Source: Rhodoferax sp.
GTDB lineage: Bacteria; Pseudomonadota; Gammaproteobacteria; Burkholderiales; Burkholderiaceae_C
Assembly (NCBI RefSeq): GCF_028688795.1
Contig: NZ_JAQTXM010000009.1
Span: 87,903 to 151,902, forward strand
Direction of reading: 5' to 3'
Length of the DNA stretch: 64,000 nucleotides
A model generated the notes under the pieces. That model saw only the letters and a program-made list of their open reading frames with translations. It had not been told where the DNA came from and did not search any database. The position numbers and the translations under genes were made by a program. Of this stretch, positions 18,120 through 27,863 are shown in pieces. Positions within the stretch are counted from its first letter, which is position 1. Each line of letters begins with the position of its first letter.

Positions 18120-19838
18120 TCAAGCCGCTTCACCCTCCAACTCAAGCACATCAGCCAGCCCCAACCGGTTCACGCCGCTGAGGAGCGCCTTCACCGACGC
18201 GGTGACGATGTTGGTGTCCATGCCCACGCCAAAGCGCTCCGGGCTGCCTGCGGCAGACACCAGCTCCAAAAAGGCGCAAGCCTGGGCATCACCCCCGTTG
18301 GTGCTGGCGCGGGTGGAGCGCTCTTCATAACTGCGCACCTGCACCTGGATGCCGACGGTTGTCAACGCATGCACAGCCGCATCGATGGGGCCATTGCCCG
18401 CGCCTGTGATCATCATGGGCTGCCCGTTCACCTCCACACCGATGCGAATACCCTGCACATGGGTCTTGCTGCCCGGCGTGGCGTGGTCAAACAATTGGTG
18501 CTCCACATAACGAATCGACGCCACGGCGGGCTCCAGATACGTGCACTCAAACAGGTTCCAGATGTCTTGCGCGCTCATCTCGCCGCCATGGGTGTCGGTG
18601 TAGGTTTGCACCTCGCCCGAGAACTCCACCTGCAAGCGCCGGGGCATGACCACGCCAAATTCGGCTTCCATCAAATACGCTACGCCACCTTTGCCGCTCT
18701 GGCTGTTGACGCGGATCACCGAGTCATAGCTGCGGCCCAGGTCGGCCGGGTCAATCGGCATGTAAGGCACGTTCCATAACGTGTTGGGCTGCTGCACCGC
18801 CAGGCCTTTTTTGATGGCATCCTGATGCGAGCCGCTGAAAGCGGTGAATACCAAATCACCCACATACGGGTGGCGTGGGTGGATCGGCAACTGGTTGCAA
18901 TGCTCCACGGTGCGAGCCACAGCGTTGATGTCAGAAAAATCCAGCCCCGGCGCCACGCCCTGGGTGTACATGTTCAAAGCCAGCGTGACGATGTCGACAT
19001 TGCCGGTGCGCTCGCCGTTGCCAAACAGGCAGCCTTCGACCCGGTCCGCGCCGGCCATCAGGCCCAGTTCGGCAGCAGCTACCGCTGAGCCCCGGTCGTT
19101 GTGTGGGTGCACGCTGATGAGCACACTATTGCGCCGCGCCAGGTGGGTGTGCATCCACTCAATCTGGTCGGCGTACACATTGGGCGTGGCCACTTCAATG
19201 GTGGCGGGCAGGTTCAAGATGACCTTGTTGGTGGGCGTGGCCCCCCACTCGGCGGTGACGGCGTCGCACACCTCGCAGGCAAAGTCCAGCTCGGTGCTGG
19301 TGAACACCTCAGGGCTGTACTGCAAGACCCATTCGGTCTCGGGGTGTTGCGCACACAGTGTTTTGATGAGCCGCACCGAAGACACCGCCAACTCCTTGAT
19401 TTCATCCTTGCTCATGCCAAACACAATGTCCCGAAACGCCGGTGAGGTGGCGTTGTAGACGTGCACGATGGCGCGGCGTGCGCCCTTGAGGGACTCGATG
19501 GTGCGGCGGATCAGGTGCTCGCGCGACTGGGTCAGCACCTCAATGGTCACATCATCAGGAATGTGGCCACCTTCGATCAAGTTGCGCACAAAGTCAAAGT
19601 CGGTTTGCGAGGCGCTGGGGAAAGCCACCTCAATCTCTTTGAACCCCACCTGGCACAACGTGCGAAACATGCGCATCTTGCGCTCCACGTTCATCGGTTC
19701 AAACAGCGACTGGTTGCCATCACGCAAGTCAGAGCTCATCCAGATCGGCGCATGGGTGATGCTGCGCGAGGGCCATTGGCGGTTCGGCAAGTCAATGGTG
19801 GGGAAAGCGCGGTACTTGGTGGCGGGGTTGGACAACAT
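18120..19838 (-). CDS. leuA: 2-isopropylmalate synthase LeuA
   Basis: The first committed enzyme of leucine synthesis, joining acetyl-CoA and 2-oxoisovalerate. The 572-residue length and start ([19 protein letters not shown]) fit LeuA type 2. The catalytic HMG-like signature [11 protein letters not shown] is near residue 36, and metal/base residues lie in [28 protein letters not shown]. The C-terminal allosteric leucine-binding domain (about 430-560) is present. The gene stands alone, with no leuBCD in the window. No leader peptide was seen upstream. Confidence 0.95.
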   Translation of the reverse strand: MLSNPATKYRAFPTIDLPNRQWPSRSITHAPIWMSSDLRDGNQSLFEPMNVERKMRMFRTLCQVGFKEIEVAFPSASQTDFDFVRNLIEGGHIPDDVTIEVLTQSREHLIRRTIESLKGARRAIVHVYNATSPAFRDIVFGMSKDEIKELAVSSVRLIKTLCAQHPETEWVLQYSPEVFTSTELDFACEVCDAVTAEWGATPTNKVILNLPATIEVATPNVYADQIEWMHTHLARRNSVLISVHPHNDRGSAVAAAELGLMAGADRVEGCLFGNGERTGNVDIVTLALNMYTQGVAPGLDFSDINAVARTVEHCNQLPIHPRHPYVGDLVFTAFSGSHQDAIKKGLAVQQPNTLWNVPYMPIDPADLGRSYDSVIRVNSQSGKGGVAYLMEAEFGVVMPRRLQVEFSGEVQTYTDTHGGEMSAQDIWNLFECTYLEPAVASIRYVEHQLFDHATPGSKTHVQGIRIGVEVNGQPMMITGAGNGPIDAAVHALTTVGIQVQVRSYEERSTRASTNGGDAQACAFLELVSAAGSPERFGVGMDTNIVTASVKALLSGVNRLGLADVLELEGEAA

Positions 19839-20072
19839 GGCAAAAATTCCTCAAGAAGCAATAACGGACAGTGAGGGCTATCGTAGGCCTGAAGGTGGGG
19901 TGAATGATTGCGTTTTTGTCTGTTAATTCGTCTTTAAAGACAGACTATTGCCAACTAAGACAATATTTAGCAATTTTTATGAATAAATTGCGATTCATCG
20001 ATTGTTGATCTGCTCAAGACGTGAGGCAGTGGGTTGCGTTGGTGGCTGCGAGACGGGCGGTGACGGGGCCAG

Positions 20073-20291
20073 GTGTTCGAGCGCAAGCTGCATGAGGTGG
20101 CTTGTGATTCCGCGCTGGTGACGGCATCGGTGCGCCATGCGCCGGGCGCCAACTATGCGGTTTTGAACGCAGCCGTGTTGTCCAACCCGCGCCACCACTG
20201 CCAACTCATTTATCGGCTGGACGGCCAGCGCATCACCTTTGAGAAACAACCCGGTGTGGTGTGGATGGAGATTGCCACCGTGGCGCTCTGA
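20073..20291 (+). CDS. Doubtful short ORF or gene remnant
   Basis: A GTG-start reading frame of 72 residues. It begins VFERKLHEVACDSAL and ends VVWMEIATVAL. Composition looks coding-like and the tail (LIYRLDGQRITFEKQPGVVW) resembles a folded beta region, but no ribosome site and no family were recognised. A stop codon 12 bases upstream rules out a longer frame. It may be the 3' remnant of a lost gene. Confidence 0.25.
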   Translation: MFERKLHEVACDSALVTASVRHAPGANYAVLNAAVLSNPRHHCQLIYRLDGQRITFEKQPGVVWMEIATVAL

Positions 20292-20365
20292 CCCATGACG
20301 CTGATGTGGTTGCACAATCGGTCAGTGGCACGCCAGACTTGAATTTGTCACGAAATTACTACTAA

Positions 20366-20409
20366 CGTTATAGCTATATGCGAATGAATTACAAGGGCTA
20401 GAGGCCTAA
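20366..20409 (+). repeat. Interspersed repeat copy 2, abutting a start codon
   Basis: The copy ends ACAAGGGCTAGAGGCCTAA, with the next bases ATGACTG forming the radical SAM start codon. The AGAGG inside the repeat is the only ribosome-site-like sequence there. Confidence 0.75.
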
Positions 20410-22047
20410 ATGACTGATAAATATTGTTCCGCCCCCCGCATTGTCCTGGCCACGCTGAACGCCCGTTACATCCACGCCTCGCTTGGCCTGCGTTGTCTGC
20501 TGGCCAACCTGGACTTGCATGGTGGCGCGGGCTTGCGTGCACAGACCGTGCTGCGCGAATACACCATCAACCGCGCGCCGGCTGACGTGGTGGCGGACCT
20601 GCTGGGCGACGCGGGCGGTGCCGTGCAGATCGTCGGTTTTGGTGTGTACATCTGGAACGTGACACAAACCTGTGAGGTGCTGCGCCTGCTCAAAGCGGCG
20701 CGGCCAGCGGTCAAGATCGTGCTGGGTGGGCCGGAGGTCAGCCACGAGGTCGACCAGCAGCCCATCACCGCGCTGGCCGACCATGTCATCACTGGTTGGG
20801 GCGATGTGAGTTTTGCCAAGCTGTGTCGTGCGCTGCTGGACGGCCCCCAGCCGCTCATGAAAATCATCCCTGGCGAGCAGCCCGCGCTTGAGCACCTGGC
20901 GCTGCCGTATGCCGAGTACAGCGATGCCGATCTGGCGCACCGCCTGCTCTACGTGGAGGCGTCGCGCGGTTGCCCGTTCAAGTGCGAGTTTTGCCTGAGC
21001 TCGCTTGACAAAACCGCCTGGGGCTTTGAATTGGGCCGCGTGCTGACGGCGCTGGACGGCTTGTACCAGCGTGGCGCGCGCACCTTCAAGTTTGTCGACC
21101 GCACCTTCAACCTGAAGGTCGAGCATTCGGTGCGCATCCTGCAGTTTTTTCTGGACCGCTTGCCAGCGCCCGGTGCGCACGCCAATGAGCAGCTTTTCTT
21201 GCACTTTGAAGTCATCCCAGACCACTTGCCAGACCGTCTGAAGCTGCTGCTGGCGCAATTTCCGCCGGGTGTGTTGCAGCTTGAAGTGGGCGTGCAGAGT
21301 TTTAACGAGGTGGTGCAGCACACCATCTCGCGGCGCCAAGACAACGCCGCCACCGAGGCCAACCTGCGCTGGCTGCTGGCCCACACCCACGCGCACATCC
21401 ACGCCGATTTGATCTTTGGCCTGCCCGGCGAAACCCTGCATAGTTTTGCCGAGGGCTTTGACCGCCTGTTGGGCGTTGGCCCGCATGAGATTCAGCTCGG
21501 CATTTTGAAGCGCCTGCGCGGCACGCCAATCACCCGCCACACCCAGACGCATGGCATGGTGTATGACACGCAGCCACCCTACACCGTGCAGCAAACCGGC
21601 GTGGTCGATGCCGCCACCCTGCAACGCTTTGCCAGGTTTGCCCGTTACTGGGATGTGCTGGCGAATTCGGGCCGATTTGCGCAAACGCTGGCATTGCTGT
21701 TGCACACAGCATCCGACAAGGCTGTGCAGAGTGTTGGGCGCACCCTGGTCGCGCCATCGGATTCACCGTTCTGGCGTTTTTGGGCGTTTGCAGACTGGCT
21801 GTGGGCGCGCTCCGAAGCCACCCACCGGCTGACGCCTGAGCTGCTGGTGGACGCCTTGTTTGACTACCTCAGCCAAAGCCTGCCGGCAGATGCGGTGCGC
21901 CAGGCCCTGCTGGCCGACTACACCACCAGTGGCGCTCGCGCCAACCCCAGCGCCTTGCAAGGCCTGCTGCCAAGGGTTGCGCCAGCACCGGCCAAAACGG
22001 CGCGCACCTTGGCTGCACGCCAGGAACGGCATCGTGTTACGCCCTGA
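20410..22047 (+). CDS. B12-binding-domain radical SAM protein (DUF4080 type)
   Basis: A 545-residue enzyme. The N-terminal cobalamin-binding-like Rossmann domain spans about residues 10-140 ([24 protein letters not shown]). The radical SAM core carries the cluster motif C188-xxx-C192-xx-C195 ([12 protein letters not shown]). A C-terminal DUF4080 region spans about 380-520. The motif [11 protein letters not shown] is typical of the SAM-binding barrel. The reaction is unknown; relatives include methyltransferases and ring-modifying enzymes. The start lies at the end of a repeat and the gene is followed by a solute-binding protein. Confidence 0.88.
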   Translation: MTDKYCSAPRIVLATLNARYIHASLGLRCLLANLDLHGGAGLRAQTVLREYTINRAPADVVADLLGDAGGAVQIVGFGVYIWNVTQTCEVLRLLKAARPAVKIVLGGPEVSHEVDQQPITALADHVITGWGDVSFAKLCRALLDGPQPLMKIIPGEQPALEHLALPYAEYSDADLAHRLLYVEASRGCPFKCEFCLSSLDKTAWGFELGRVLTALDGLYQRGARTFKFVDRTFNLKVEHSVRILQFFLDRLPAPGAHANEQLFLHFEVIPDHLPDRLKLLLAQFPPGVLQLEVGVQSFNEVVQHTISRRQDNAATEANLRWLLAHTHAHIHADLIFGLPGETLHSFAEGFDRLLGVGPHEIQLGILKRLRGTPITRHTQTHGMVYDTQPPYTVQQTGVVDAATLQRFARFARYWDVLANSGRFAQTLALLLHTASDKAVQSVGRTLVAPSDSPFWRFWAFADWLWARSEATHRLTPELLVDALFDYLSQSLPADAVRQALLADYTTSGARANPSALQGLLPRVAPAPAKTARTLAARQERHRVTP

Positions 22048-22122
22048 TGCAAGATGCCGCCTTAGCCACATCGCGGCGGTAGCATTGCGGCCTGCTGTTT
22101 TTACTAACCCACAGACCACACT

Positions 22123-23253
22123 ATGCGCATTCTTCACAAACTCCTGGCTCTTGCCCTGGCCTTTTGCAGCCCGCTGGCCATGGCTGAGACCGGGGTGACC
22201 GACAAAGAAATCCTGATCGGCCAGTTTGCCGCCATGACCGGGCCGGCCGCACAACTCGGGCAGCGCATGCAGGTGGGCATGTTGACCTATTTTTCTGCGG
22301 TGAACGCGCTGGGCGGCATCAACGGGCGCAGCCTCAAGCTGGTCACTCGTGACGATGGTTATGAGCCCGACAAAGCCGCGGCCGCAGTCAAGGCGCTGAT
22401 TCAAGAGGACAAGGTGTTTGCCCTGGCCGGTGCCGTGGGCACCCCCACCGGGTTGGCCGCCTTGCCGATCGTGACCGAGCAACAGGTGCCGCTGGTGGGC
22501 ATGTTCACCGGTGCGCAGGCGCTGCGTGAGCCGTTTAACCGGCAGGTGTTTCATGTGCGAGCCAGTTATTTTGATGAAACCGAGCGCATCGTGCAGCACC
22601 TGACCACGTTAGGCATCAAAAAAATCGCCGTGTTCTACCAAAACGACTCCTACGGCAAAGCCGGTCTGGAGGGTGTGGAGCGTGCGCTGACCAAACGTCA
22701 GCTCAAGCCCGTCGCCATCGGCACGGTGGAGCGCAACAGCGTGGACACGGCGCAGGCCTTGGCCAGCATCCTGAAGGCCGAGCCCGAAGCCGTGGTGCAA
22801 ATCAGTGCCTACAAAAGCTGTGCCGCCTTCATCAAGCTGGCGCGTGGCAAAGGCTATGGCGGGCAGTTTTTTAACGTGAGCTTTGTCGGCTCAGCGGCGC
22901 TGGCGCAAGAGCTGGGCGAAGTGGGCCAGGGGGTGGTGATTTCGCAGGTGGTGCCGTTCCCATACGCCGCCAAGGTGGCAGTGGTGCGCGAGTACCAGCA
23001 GCACATGCTGGCAGCGGGTCAGAAAGACTTTGATTTCTCTAGTCTGGAGGGTTACTTGACCGCGCGCGTACTCACCGAAGGCCTGCGCCGGGCCGGCAAA
23101 GCCCTGACGCGTGACGCGCTGATTGCCGGTCTGGAGAGCATGCGCGACGTGAACCTGGGCGGTTTCGTGGTGAATTACAGCGCCAAAAACCACCAGGGTT
23201 CCACCTTTACCGACTTGACCATCATCGGACGCGATGGCAAGTTCATGCACTAA
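22123..23253 (+). CDS. Periplasmic amino-acid-type ABC binding protein (LivJ-like, orphan)
   Basis: A 376-residue Leu/Ile/Val-binding family protein. A Sec signal ends near AMA at residue 21, and the mature protein begins ETGVTDKEILIGQFAAMTGPAA. Two Peripla_BP_6 lobes follow, with the family motif NDSYGKAGLEGVERAL. No permease or ATPase genes are adjacent, so it is an orphan binding protein and may feed a transporter elsewhere or act as a sensor. Ligand unknown. It converges on deoA across a repeat. Confidence 0.88.
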   Translation: MRILHKLLALALAFCSPLAMAETGVTDKEILIGQFAAMTGPAAQLGQRMQVGMLTYFSAVNALGGINGRSLKLVTRDDGYEPDKAAAAVKALIQEDKVFALAGAVGTPTGLAALPIVTEQQVPLVGMFTGAQALREPFNRQVFHVRASYFDETERIVQHLTTLGIKKIAVFYQNDSYGKAGLEGVERALTKRQLKPVAIGTVERNSVDTAQALASILKAEPEAVVQISAYKSCAAFIKLARGKGYGGQFFNVSFVGSAALAQELGEVGQGVVISQVVPFPYAAKVAVVREYQQHMLAAGQKDFDFSSLEGYLTARVLTEGLRRAGKALTRDALIAGLESMRDVNLGGFVVNYSAKNHQGSTFTDLTIIGRDGKFMH

Positions 23254-23254
23254 T

Positions 23255-23310
23255 TGCTATGTATTAAATGGCTACTTGCGCTTTATTTATAAGGGCTACA
23301 GCCTGATTTG
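23255..23310 (+). repeat. Interspersed repeat copy 3
   Basis: A divergent copy: GGCTACTTGCGCTTTATTT, then ATAAGGGCTACAGCC. It fills the gap between the convergent binding-protein and deoA genes and touches the deoA stop codon. Confidence 0.65.
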
Positions 23311-24636
23311 TTATAAATTTTGCGCGATGCGCCGCAGCAGCACAGGTGCTGGTGCCACTGGCTGCTCGCTGAGCTGAATGCTCGCCAGCAGCGTGAGCCG
23401 GGCGCGCTCGGCTCTGGCAGCGTCAGCCGCATGCACCACGGCCAGCACATCGCCCGCCTGCACGGCCTGGCCAATTTGGACGAATTGCGTGAAGCCCACG
23501 CGTGCATCGACCGCGTCGCTGGCTTGGCGCCTGCCACCGCCAAGCGCCACCACCGCCAGGCCAATGTCACGCGTGGCCATGCCGCTGACCCAGCCGCTGC
23601 GCGGCGCTGGCACGGTGAGCTGCACCGGGGCTTGTGGCAAGTAGTGGCCGGGTCGATCGACAAAATCCGCCGGGCCACCCAGTGCCGTCACCATGCGGGC
23701 AAACTGTGCTAGCCCTCGTCCACTGGTCAAAACTTGTTCTACTTTTTGCAGTGCGTCGGTTTCCGTTGTGGCCAGGCCACCCATCAGCAGCAGCTCGGCG
23801 CTCAGGCGCAGGGTGACTTCTTTCAGGCGTACATCGAGGTGCTTGTTTTTCAAAAAGTCAACCGCCTCGATCACTTCCAGCGCGTTGCCAGCGGTGCTGC
23901 CCAGCACCTGGTTCATGTCGGTGAGCCAGGCGCGCGTGGGCAGGCCAGCACCGTTGGCCACTTGCACCAGCGACTCGGCCAGCGTGGTCGCCATGTCCGG
24001 TGAATCGGCAAACGCGCCGTTGCCCACTTTCACGTCCATCACCAGGCCTTGCAACCCGGCAGCGAGTTTTTTGGACAGGATGCTGGCGGTGATGAGTGGC
24101 ACGGATTCGACCGTGGCGGTGACGTCGCGAATGGCGTAGAGGCGGCGGTCGGCCGGGGCCAGCTCTGCGGTTTGGCCAATGATGGCGCAACCCGCCGTTT
24201 GCAGGGCGCGGTGCAGCATGGCCACATCAGGCGTGACGTTGTAGCCGGGGATGCTGCCCAGCTTGTCGAGCGTGCCGCCGGTGTGGCCCAGGCCGCGGCC
24301 CGAAATCATGGGAACGATGCCACCGCAGGCCGCCACGATAGGGGTCAGCATCAGGCTCACCTTGTCGCCGACGCCGCCGGTGGAATGTTTGTCCAGAATC
24401 GGCCCGGTCAGATTGGCACCGGACCAGTCCATGACCAAACCAGAGTGCGTCATGGCTTGCGTCAGCGCCACGGTTTCATCGCGGCTCATGCCGTTCAAAA
24501 ACATGGCCATGGCCAGTGCCGCAGCCTGGCCTTCGCTCCACGAGCCGTCGACCAGGCCTTTGACAAAGCTGTCGATGTGGGTGCGCTCCAGCGTGCGGCC
24601 GTCGCGTTTGATGCGGATGATTTCCTGGGCGAGCAT
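23311..24636 (-). CDS. deoA: Thymidine phosphorylase DeoA
   Basis: A 441-residue enzyme, close to the 440 of E. coli, that splits thymidine with phosphate into thymine and deoxyribose-1-phosphate. Family motifs include MAMFLNGMSRDETVALTQAM, the phosphate-site glycine/serine/threonine stretch DKHSTGGVGDKVSLML and MISGRGLGHTGGTLDKL. The start MLAQEIIRIKRDG was chosen because the upstream extension overlaps deoC and has no family match. It is last in a deo-type run: cdd, purine nucleoside phosphorylase, deoC, deoA. Confidence 0.95.
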   Translation of the reverse strand: MLAQEIIRIKRDGRTLERTHIDSFVKGLVDGSWSEGQAAALAMAMFLNGMSRDETVALTQAMTHSGLVMDWSGANLTGPILDKHSTGGVGDKVSLMLTPIVAACGGIVPMISGRGLGHTGGTLDKLGSIPGYNVTPDVAMLHRALQTAGCAIIGQTAELAPADRRLYAIRDVTATVESVPLITASILSKKLAAGLQGLVMDVKVGNGAFADSPDMATTLAESLVQVANGAGLPTRAWLTDMNQVLGSTAGNALEVIEAVDFLKNKHLDVRLKEVTLRLSAELLLMGGLATTETDALQKVEQVLTSGRGLAQFARMVTALGGPADFVDRPGHYLPQAPVQLTVPAPRSGWVSGMATRDIGLAVVALGGGRRQASDAVDARVGFTQFVQIGQAVQAGDVLAVVHAADAARAERARLTLLASIQLSEQPVAPAPVLLRRIAQNL

Positions 24637-24646
24637 GGGTACTTTC

Positions 24647-25450
24647 TCAGTAACTGCCAAGCTGCGTTGGGCTGGCATCGGTGCAACCCTCCAGCACGGT
24701 TTCAATGTCGCCCAGCAAGCTGCTGGCGCCAATGCGAAAACGCTTCGGTGTCAAGGCGGCATCGCCCAGATACTGCTGCATGAGTGCTTCATAAACAATA
24801 GCTTCTTGCGCAGTCTTTATGCCGCCTGAAGCCTTAAAACCTGCATAACTTATGGCTGTGGGGTGGGCGGCAATGGTGGCCAGCATGACGCGGGCAGCAT
24901 CGGGCGTGGCGTGCACGGCAGTTTTGCCGGTGCTGGTTTTCAGGAAGTCTGCGCCGCTGTCCAGGGCAAGCCGGCTGGCGCGCCCAATGAGTTCTGGCGT
25001 TTTGAGTTCACCAGTTTCAAGAATCACTTTGAGCGTCAGGCCGAGGCACATCTGGCGCACCGCCACCAGCAGTTGGGTTACCGCCGCTTCGTCACCGGCC
25101 ATCAAGGCCATGTAGGGCAGCACCACGTCCACATCTTGCGCGCCGGCCTTCACGATTTGCAGGGTGTCTTGCACGGCTGCTGCCACGTCCGCATTGCCAT
25201 GCGGAAAATTGGCCACCGCTGCCACGCCAATGTGGGCGGGCAGTTGCGCGCGGGCAAAGGCGGCCAGGCGCGGCCAGACGCACACCGCCGCTACTGGGCC
25301 GAACGGGCTTTGGGCGCGGTGGCAAAGTTTGGCAACGTCGGCCTCGGTGTCAATGTCATTGAGGCTGGTGAGGTCCAGGCAGGCCAAGGCGATGCGGGCG
25401 CTGTGCTGCAGGTCATGCGGCCAGGTGGTTGGGGTGTTTGGGCTTGTCAT
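24647..25450 (-). CDS. deoC: Deoxyribose-phosphate aldolase DeoC
   Basis: A 267-residue aldolase that cleaves deoxyribose-5-phosphate to acetaldehyde and glyceraldehyde-3-phosphate. Key lysines are in LKVILETGEL, the Schiff-base ADFLKTSTGK and the loop GFKASGGIKT. The gene ends 10 bases before deoA. Part of its 3' half (24794-24840) closely resembles the interspersed repeat family, yet the protein aligns with E. coli DeoC without a gap there. Confidence 0.94.
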   Translation of the reverse strand: MTSPNTPTTWPHDLQHSARIALACLDLTSLNDIDTEADVAKLCHRAQSPFGPVAAVCVWPRLAAFARAQLPAHIGVAAVANFPHGNADVAAAVQDTLQIVKAGAQDVDVVLPYMALMAGDEAAVTQLLVAVRQMCLGLTLKVILETGELKTPELIGRASRLALDSGADFLKTSTGKTAVHATPDAARVMLATIAAHPTAISYAGFKASGGIKTAQEAIVYEALMQQYLGDAALTPKRFRIGASSLLGDIETVLEGCTDASPTQLGSY

Positions 25451-25647
25451 GATGGCTTTTAATGATACGTTGGTGAATGGCTTTGCATCTCGGTTTCGTG
25501 GGTTTGACCGGCGCAGCGGCAGTCTTTGGCGGCCTCCTCATACTGGGGTACCAGAAATCGTCGGCCGCCAAAGCCAGCCACTGCGCTGGCGTGCGTCGCC
25601 CACCCATCAGGCTTGAACGGGTGCGTCCGGTGGTCAGCCTGCCGAAC

Positions 25648-26442
25648 TTATGGCAACGCAGCAATGATGTCTGCCAGCAGCCGGCTGGCCGTCGCGTTGC
25701 CTTCCTGCGCTTGGCTCAAGGTATGCGCATGGCTCAAATTTTCTGAAGACATGCCTGCTCCAAAATTGGTGATGATTGAGAGCGCCAGCACCCGCAGCCC
25801 CAAGTGCCGCGCGATGATGGTCTCAGGCACCGTGCTCATGCCCACGGCATCGGCACCCAGTAGCTGCGCCATGCGGATCTCGGCAGGGGTCTCAAACTGC
25901 GGCCCCAGAAACCAGGCATACACCCCTTCAAAAAGAGTAGCGCCTTGCGCTTGTGCTATTTGGGTTGCAAGCTGATTTAGCTTGCAATCATAGGCGTTGA
26001 CCATGTTGACAAAACGCGCGTTGCCATCAAGCCCTACCAGCGGCGAACGCTGCGGCAAGTTCAGGTGGTCGGTGACCAGCATCAGGCTTTGCGGCGGCAT
26101 GTCCAAGCGTAAGCTCCCTGCGGCGTTGGTTTGCACCAGCGTGTGGCAGCCCAGTCCTTTCAGCACCCGCAGCGGCTCCGCCATGCCGTCCACCGCGCCG
26201 GTCTCATAGCCGTGTTTACGCCCGCTCATCACCGCCACGGCTTGCCCGCCAATGTGGCCCAGCCACAGTGTGGCGTTGTGCCCGGCCACCGTGGGTTGGG
26301 GAAACCCTTCAAGGTCTTTGTATGGCATCTGGATGGCATCTGTGATGTGCTCCGTCAACCCGCCCCAGCCAGACCCTAGCACCACGGCGACGCGGGGCTG
26401 GAAATGACCGGCGCGCTGGCGGATGGTGTCAAGGGCGTTCAT
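25648..26442 (-). CDS. Purine nucleoside phosphorylase (PNP family 2, XapA/PunA type)
   Basis: A 264-residue enzyme that phosphorolyses purine (deoxy)nucleosides. It belongs to the trimeric-type family: VAVVLGSGWGGL (phosphate site), GRKHGYE, TNAAGSL and VGMSTVPETIIARHLG near the C-terminus. The N-terminus is about 10 residues shorter than in E. coli XapA. It lies 205 bases downstream of deoC's start codon side with no gene between; the gap (25451-25647) shows only weak overlapping frames. Confidence 0.92.
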   Translation of the reverse strand: MNALDTIRQRAGHFQPRVAVVLGSGWGGLTEHITDAIQMPYKDLEGFPQPTVAGHNATLWLGHIGGQAVAVMSGRKHGYETGAVDGMAEPLRVLKGLGCHTLVQTNAAGSLRLDMPPQSLMLVTDHLNLPQRSPLVGLDGNARFVNMVNAYDCKLNQLATQIAQAQGATLFEGVYAWFLGPQFETPAEIRMAQLLGADAVGMSTVPETIIARHLGLRVLALSIITNFGAGMSSENLSHAHTLSQAQEGNATASRLLADIIAALP

Positions 26443-26512
26443 GCGGGTTGCCCGAAATTCAGTCTGATGCCTTGCCAGTCACAAGGGTAGATAAGCGCCG
26501 ATGCGGGATGTC

Positions 26513-26965
26513 TCATGCGGTGCCCAGGTGGTCTGGCCCAAAACTTTCGGGCAGCAACTGCGCCAGGGTGTAGCGCGGGCCAAGTTCTGCGTCGTTGGCG
26601 GCGAGGATGGGCATGGTGGGCGCGCCAAATTCACGCAATTTCTGCCTGCAGCCCCCGCAGGGTGTGGTCCATGCACTCTTGTTTTTGCCACCGTTGCCAA
26701 CCACCAGCACGGCCAGCGCGCGCGTGCTGCCTGCCAGCACCATGGCCGACAGGGCCGCGGCTTCGGCGCACAAGCCCTCGGGATACGCGGCGTTTTCCAC
26801 ATTGCAGCCGGCGTGGATGCGGCCCTGTTCGTCAAGCACCGCTGCACCCACTTGGTACTGGGAATACGGCGCGTAAGCCTTCAGTTGCGCGCTGCGGGCA
26901 GCGGCCAGCAGGGCTTGTTGCTGTGGGTTAGTGAGCGCATCACCGGGTGGGTTTGGCTGGGTCAT
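26513..26965 (-). CDS. cdd: Cytidine deaminase Cdd
   Basis: A 150-residue homotetrameric-type deaminase that converts (deoxy)cytidine to (deoxy)uridine. Zinc and catalytic residues are C54 in GCNVENAAYPEG, the following CAEAAAL glutamate (E67-like) and CGGCRQKLREF. The start MTQPNPP is chosen; ATG at 26977 (four residues longer) is equally possible because neither has a strong ribosome site. It begins 34 bases after eutC and feeds the nucleoside pathway of the next genes. Confidence 0.93.
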   Translation of the reverse strand: MTQPNPPGDALTNPQQQALLAAARSAQLKAYAPYSQYQVGAAVLDEQGRIHAGCNVENAAYPEGLCAEAAALSAMVLAGSTRALAVLVVGNGGKNKSAWTTPCGGCRQKLREFGAPTMPILAANDAELGPRYTLAQLLPESFGPDHLGTA

Positions 26966-26999
26966 GGGCACATCCATCGTGTTGTAAGGTGTGGCGATG

Positions 27000-27863
27000 T
27001 TAGAGGCCTTGCGCCAGTTCGTCGGTGACGATGCCCTTGCGGTGCAGACGGTCGTCCACATCGTCCTTCAGCCCAACGCCGCTGAGCTGCTTGATGCGCG
27101 CCTGAGTCAGCAGTCGGTGCAGCGTTAGTGCGGCCGCCTCGACAGATAAACCCGCGTCTCTCACGTTAGAAATGCAGTTTCTCTCCGCATCTGATCTGCC
27201 CACCCGGGGCGACCAGGTCAGGTACAGCCCCATGCTGTCGGGCGAACTCAGGCCCGGGCGCTCGCCAATCAGCATCACCACCAATTGCGCGTTGAGCTGC
27301 TCGCCCACTTCGTCGCCAATGGCCACGCGGCCCTGCTCTACCACCGTCAGCGGGGCAATGCGCCAGGTTTGGGCGGGGTCGTTTTGCAAGCGCTTGAGCA
27401 TGTTGGCTACCAGCGGCAGCGCGTTTTGATGGATGGCCAGGGCGCTCAGGCCGTCTACCACCACAAAGGCCAGGTCAAACGCTGCATCGGCCGCGTGGTG
27501 GGTTGGGCTGCCTGCACTGTGGAGTAAGCCGCCTTCGTTGCGCGGCGCGGCTTGCCATTGCGCCAGCGTTTGCAGTGAGGCGGCGTTCAGCCGCCGCCCC
27601 AGGTCGGGCCGCTGCAAATACGTGGCGCGGTCCGCCGCCTGGCTGTGCAGCATCAGTGTGGGCAGGCCCAGCATTTGCAGACTGGCCGCCATACCGGTTG
27701 CGTCCAGTGGCAAATGCACCGCGTCACGCGCTTGTGCATGGGCCAGTTGAAACGCCAAGTGCGCACGGGTGGGCACACTGACCCCGGCGCGGCCGAGCGC
27801 AATGCGCGCGTCAGTGAACTGGCGCAAAGCGTCCCAGGGTGTTGGCGTGATCAGATGGCTCAT
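27000..27863 (-). CDS. eutC: Ethanolamine ammonia-lyase small subunit EutC
   Basis: A 287-residue small subunit of the B12-dependent lyase that turns ethanolamine into acetaldehyde and ammonia. Typical motifs are ARIALGRAGVSVPT near the N-terminus, VVVDGLSALAIHQNA, and the C-terminal MLIGERPGLSSPDSMGLYLT followed by RNCISNVRDAGL. Its ATG overlaps the eutB stop (ATGA), so the subunits are translationally coupled. No eut shell, reactivase (eutA) or eutR gene is in the window. Confidence 0.95.
   Translation of the reverse strand: MSHLITPTPWDALRQFTDARIALGRAGVSVPTRAHLAFQLAHAQARDAVHLPLDATGMAASLQMLGLPTLMLHSQAADRATYLQRPDLGRRLNAASLQTLAQWQAAPRNEGGLLHSAGSPTHHAADAAFDLAFVVVDGLSALAIHQNALPLVANMLKRLQNDPAQTWRIAPLTVVEQGRVAIGDEVGEQLNAQLVVMLIGERPGLSSPDSMGLYLTWSPRVGRSDAERNCISNVRDAGLSVEAAALTLHRLLTQARIKQLSGVGLKDDVDDRLHRKGIVTDELAQGL

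Larger units (their letters stand above)
19839..20409. other. 571-base gap: leuA upstream region, a doubtful ORF and a repeat
   Basis: The first 180 bases are AT-rich and probably hold the leuA promoter. A GC-rich block (20061-20291) carries a doubtful ORF listed separately. The end (20366-20409) is an interspersed repeat that runs into the start of the radical SAM gene. No RNA gene was recognised. Confidence 0.6.

Noticed and set aside
20398..21705. 435-residue minus-strand ORF opposite the radical SAM gene
   Set aside because: Composition is typical of antisense frames in GC-rich coding DNA; the plus strand has clear radical SAM motifs.
25477..25746. Plus-strand ORF of 89 residues between deoC and the phosphorylase
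   Set aside because: The first part has a hydrophobic run, but the second half is antisense to the phosphorylase and there is no ribosome site or family.
25925..25960. Repeat-like stretch in the purine nucleoside phosphorylase gene
   Set aside because: Only a short GCGCCTTGCGCTTG block resembles the repeat family; the AAGGGCTA core is missing.
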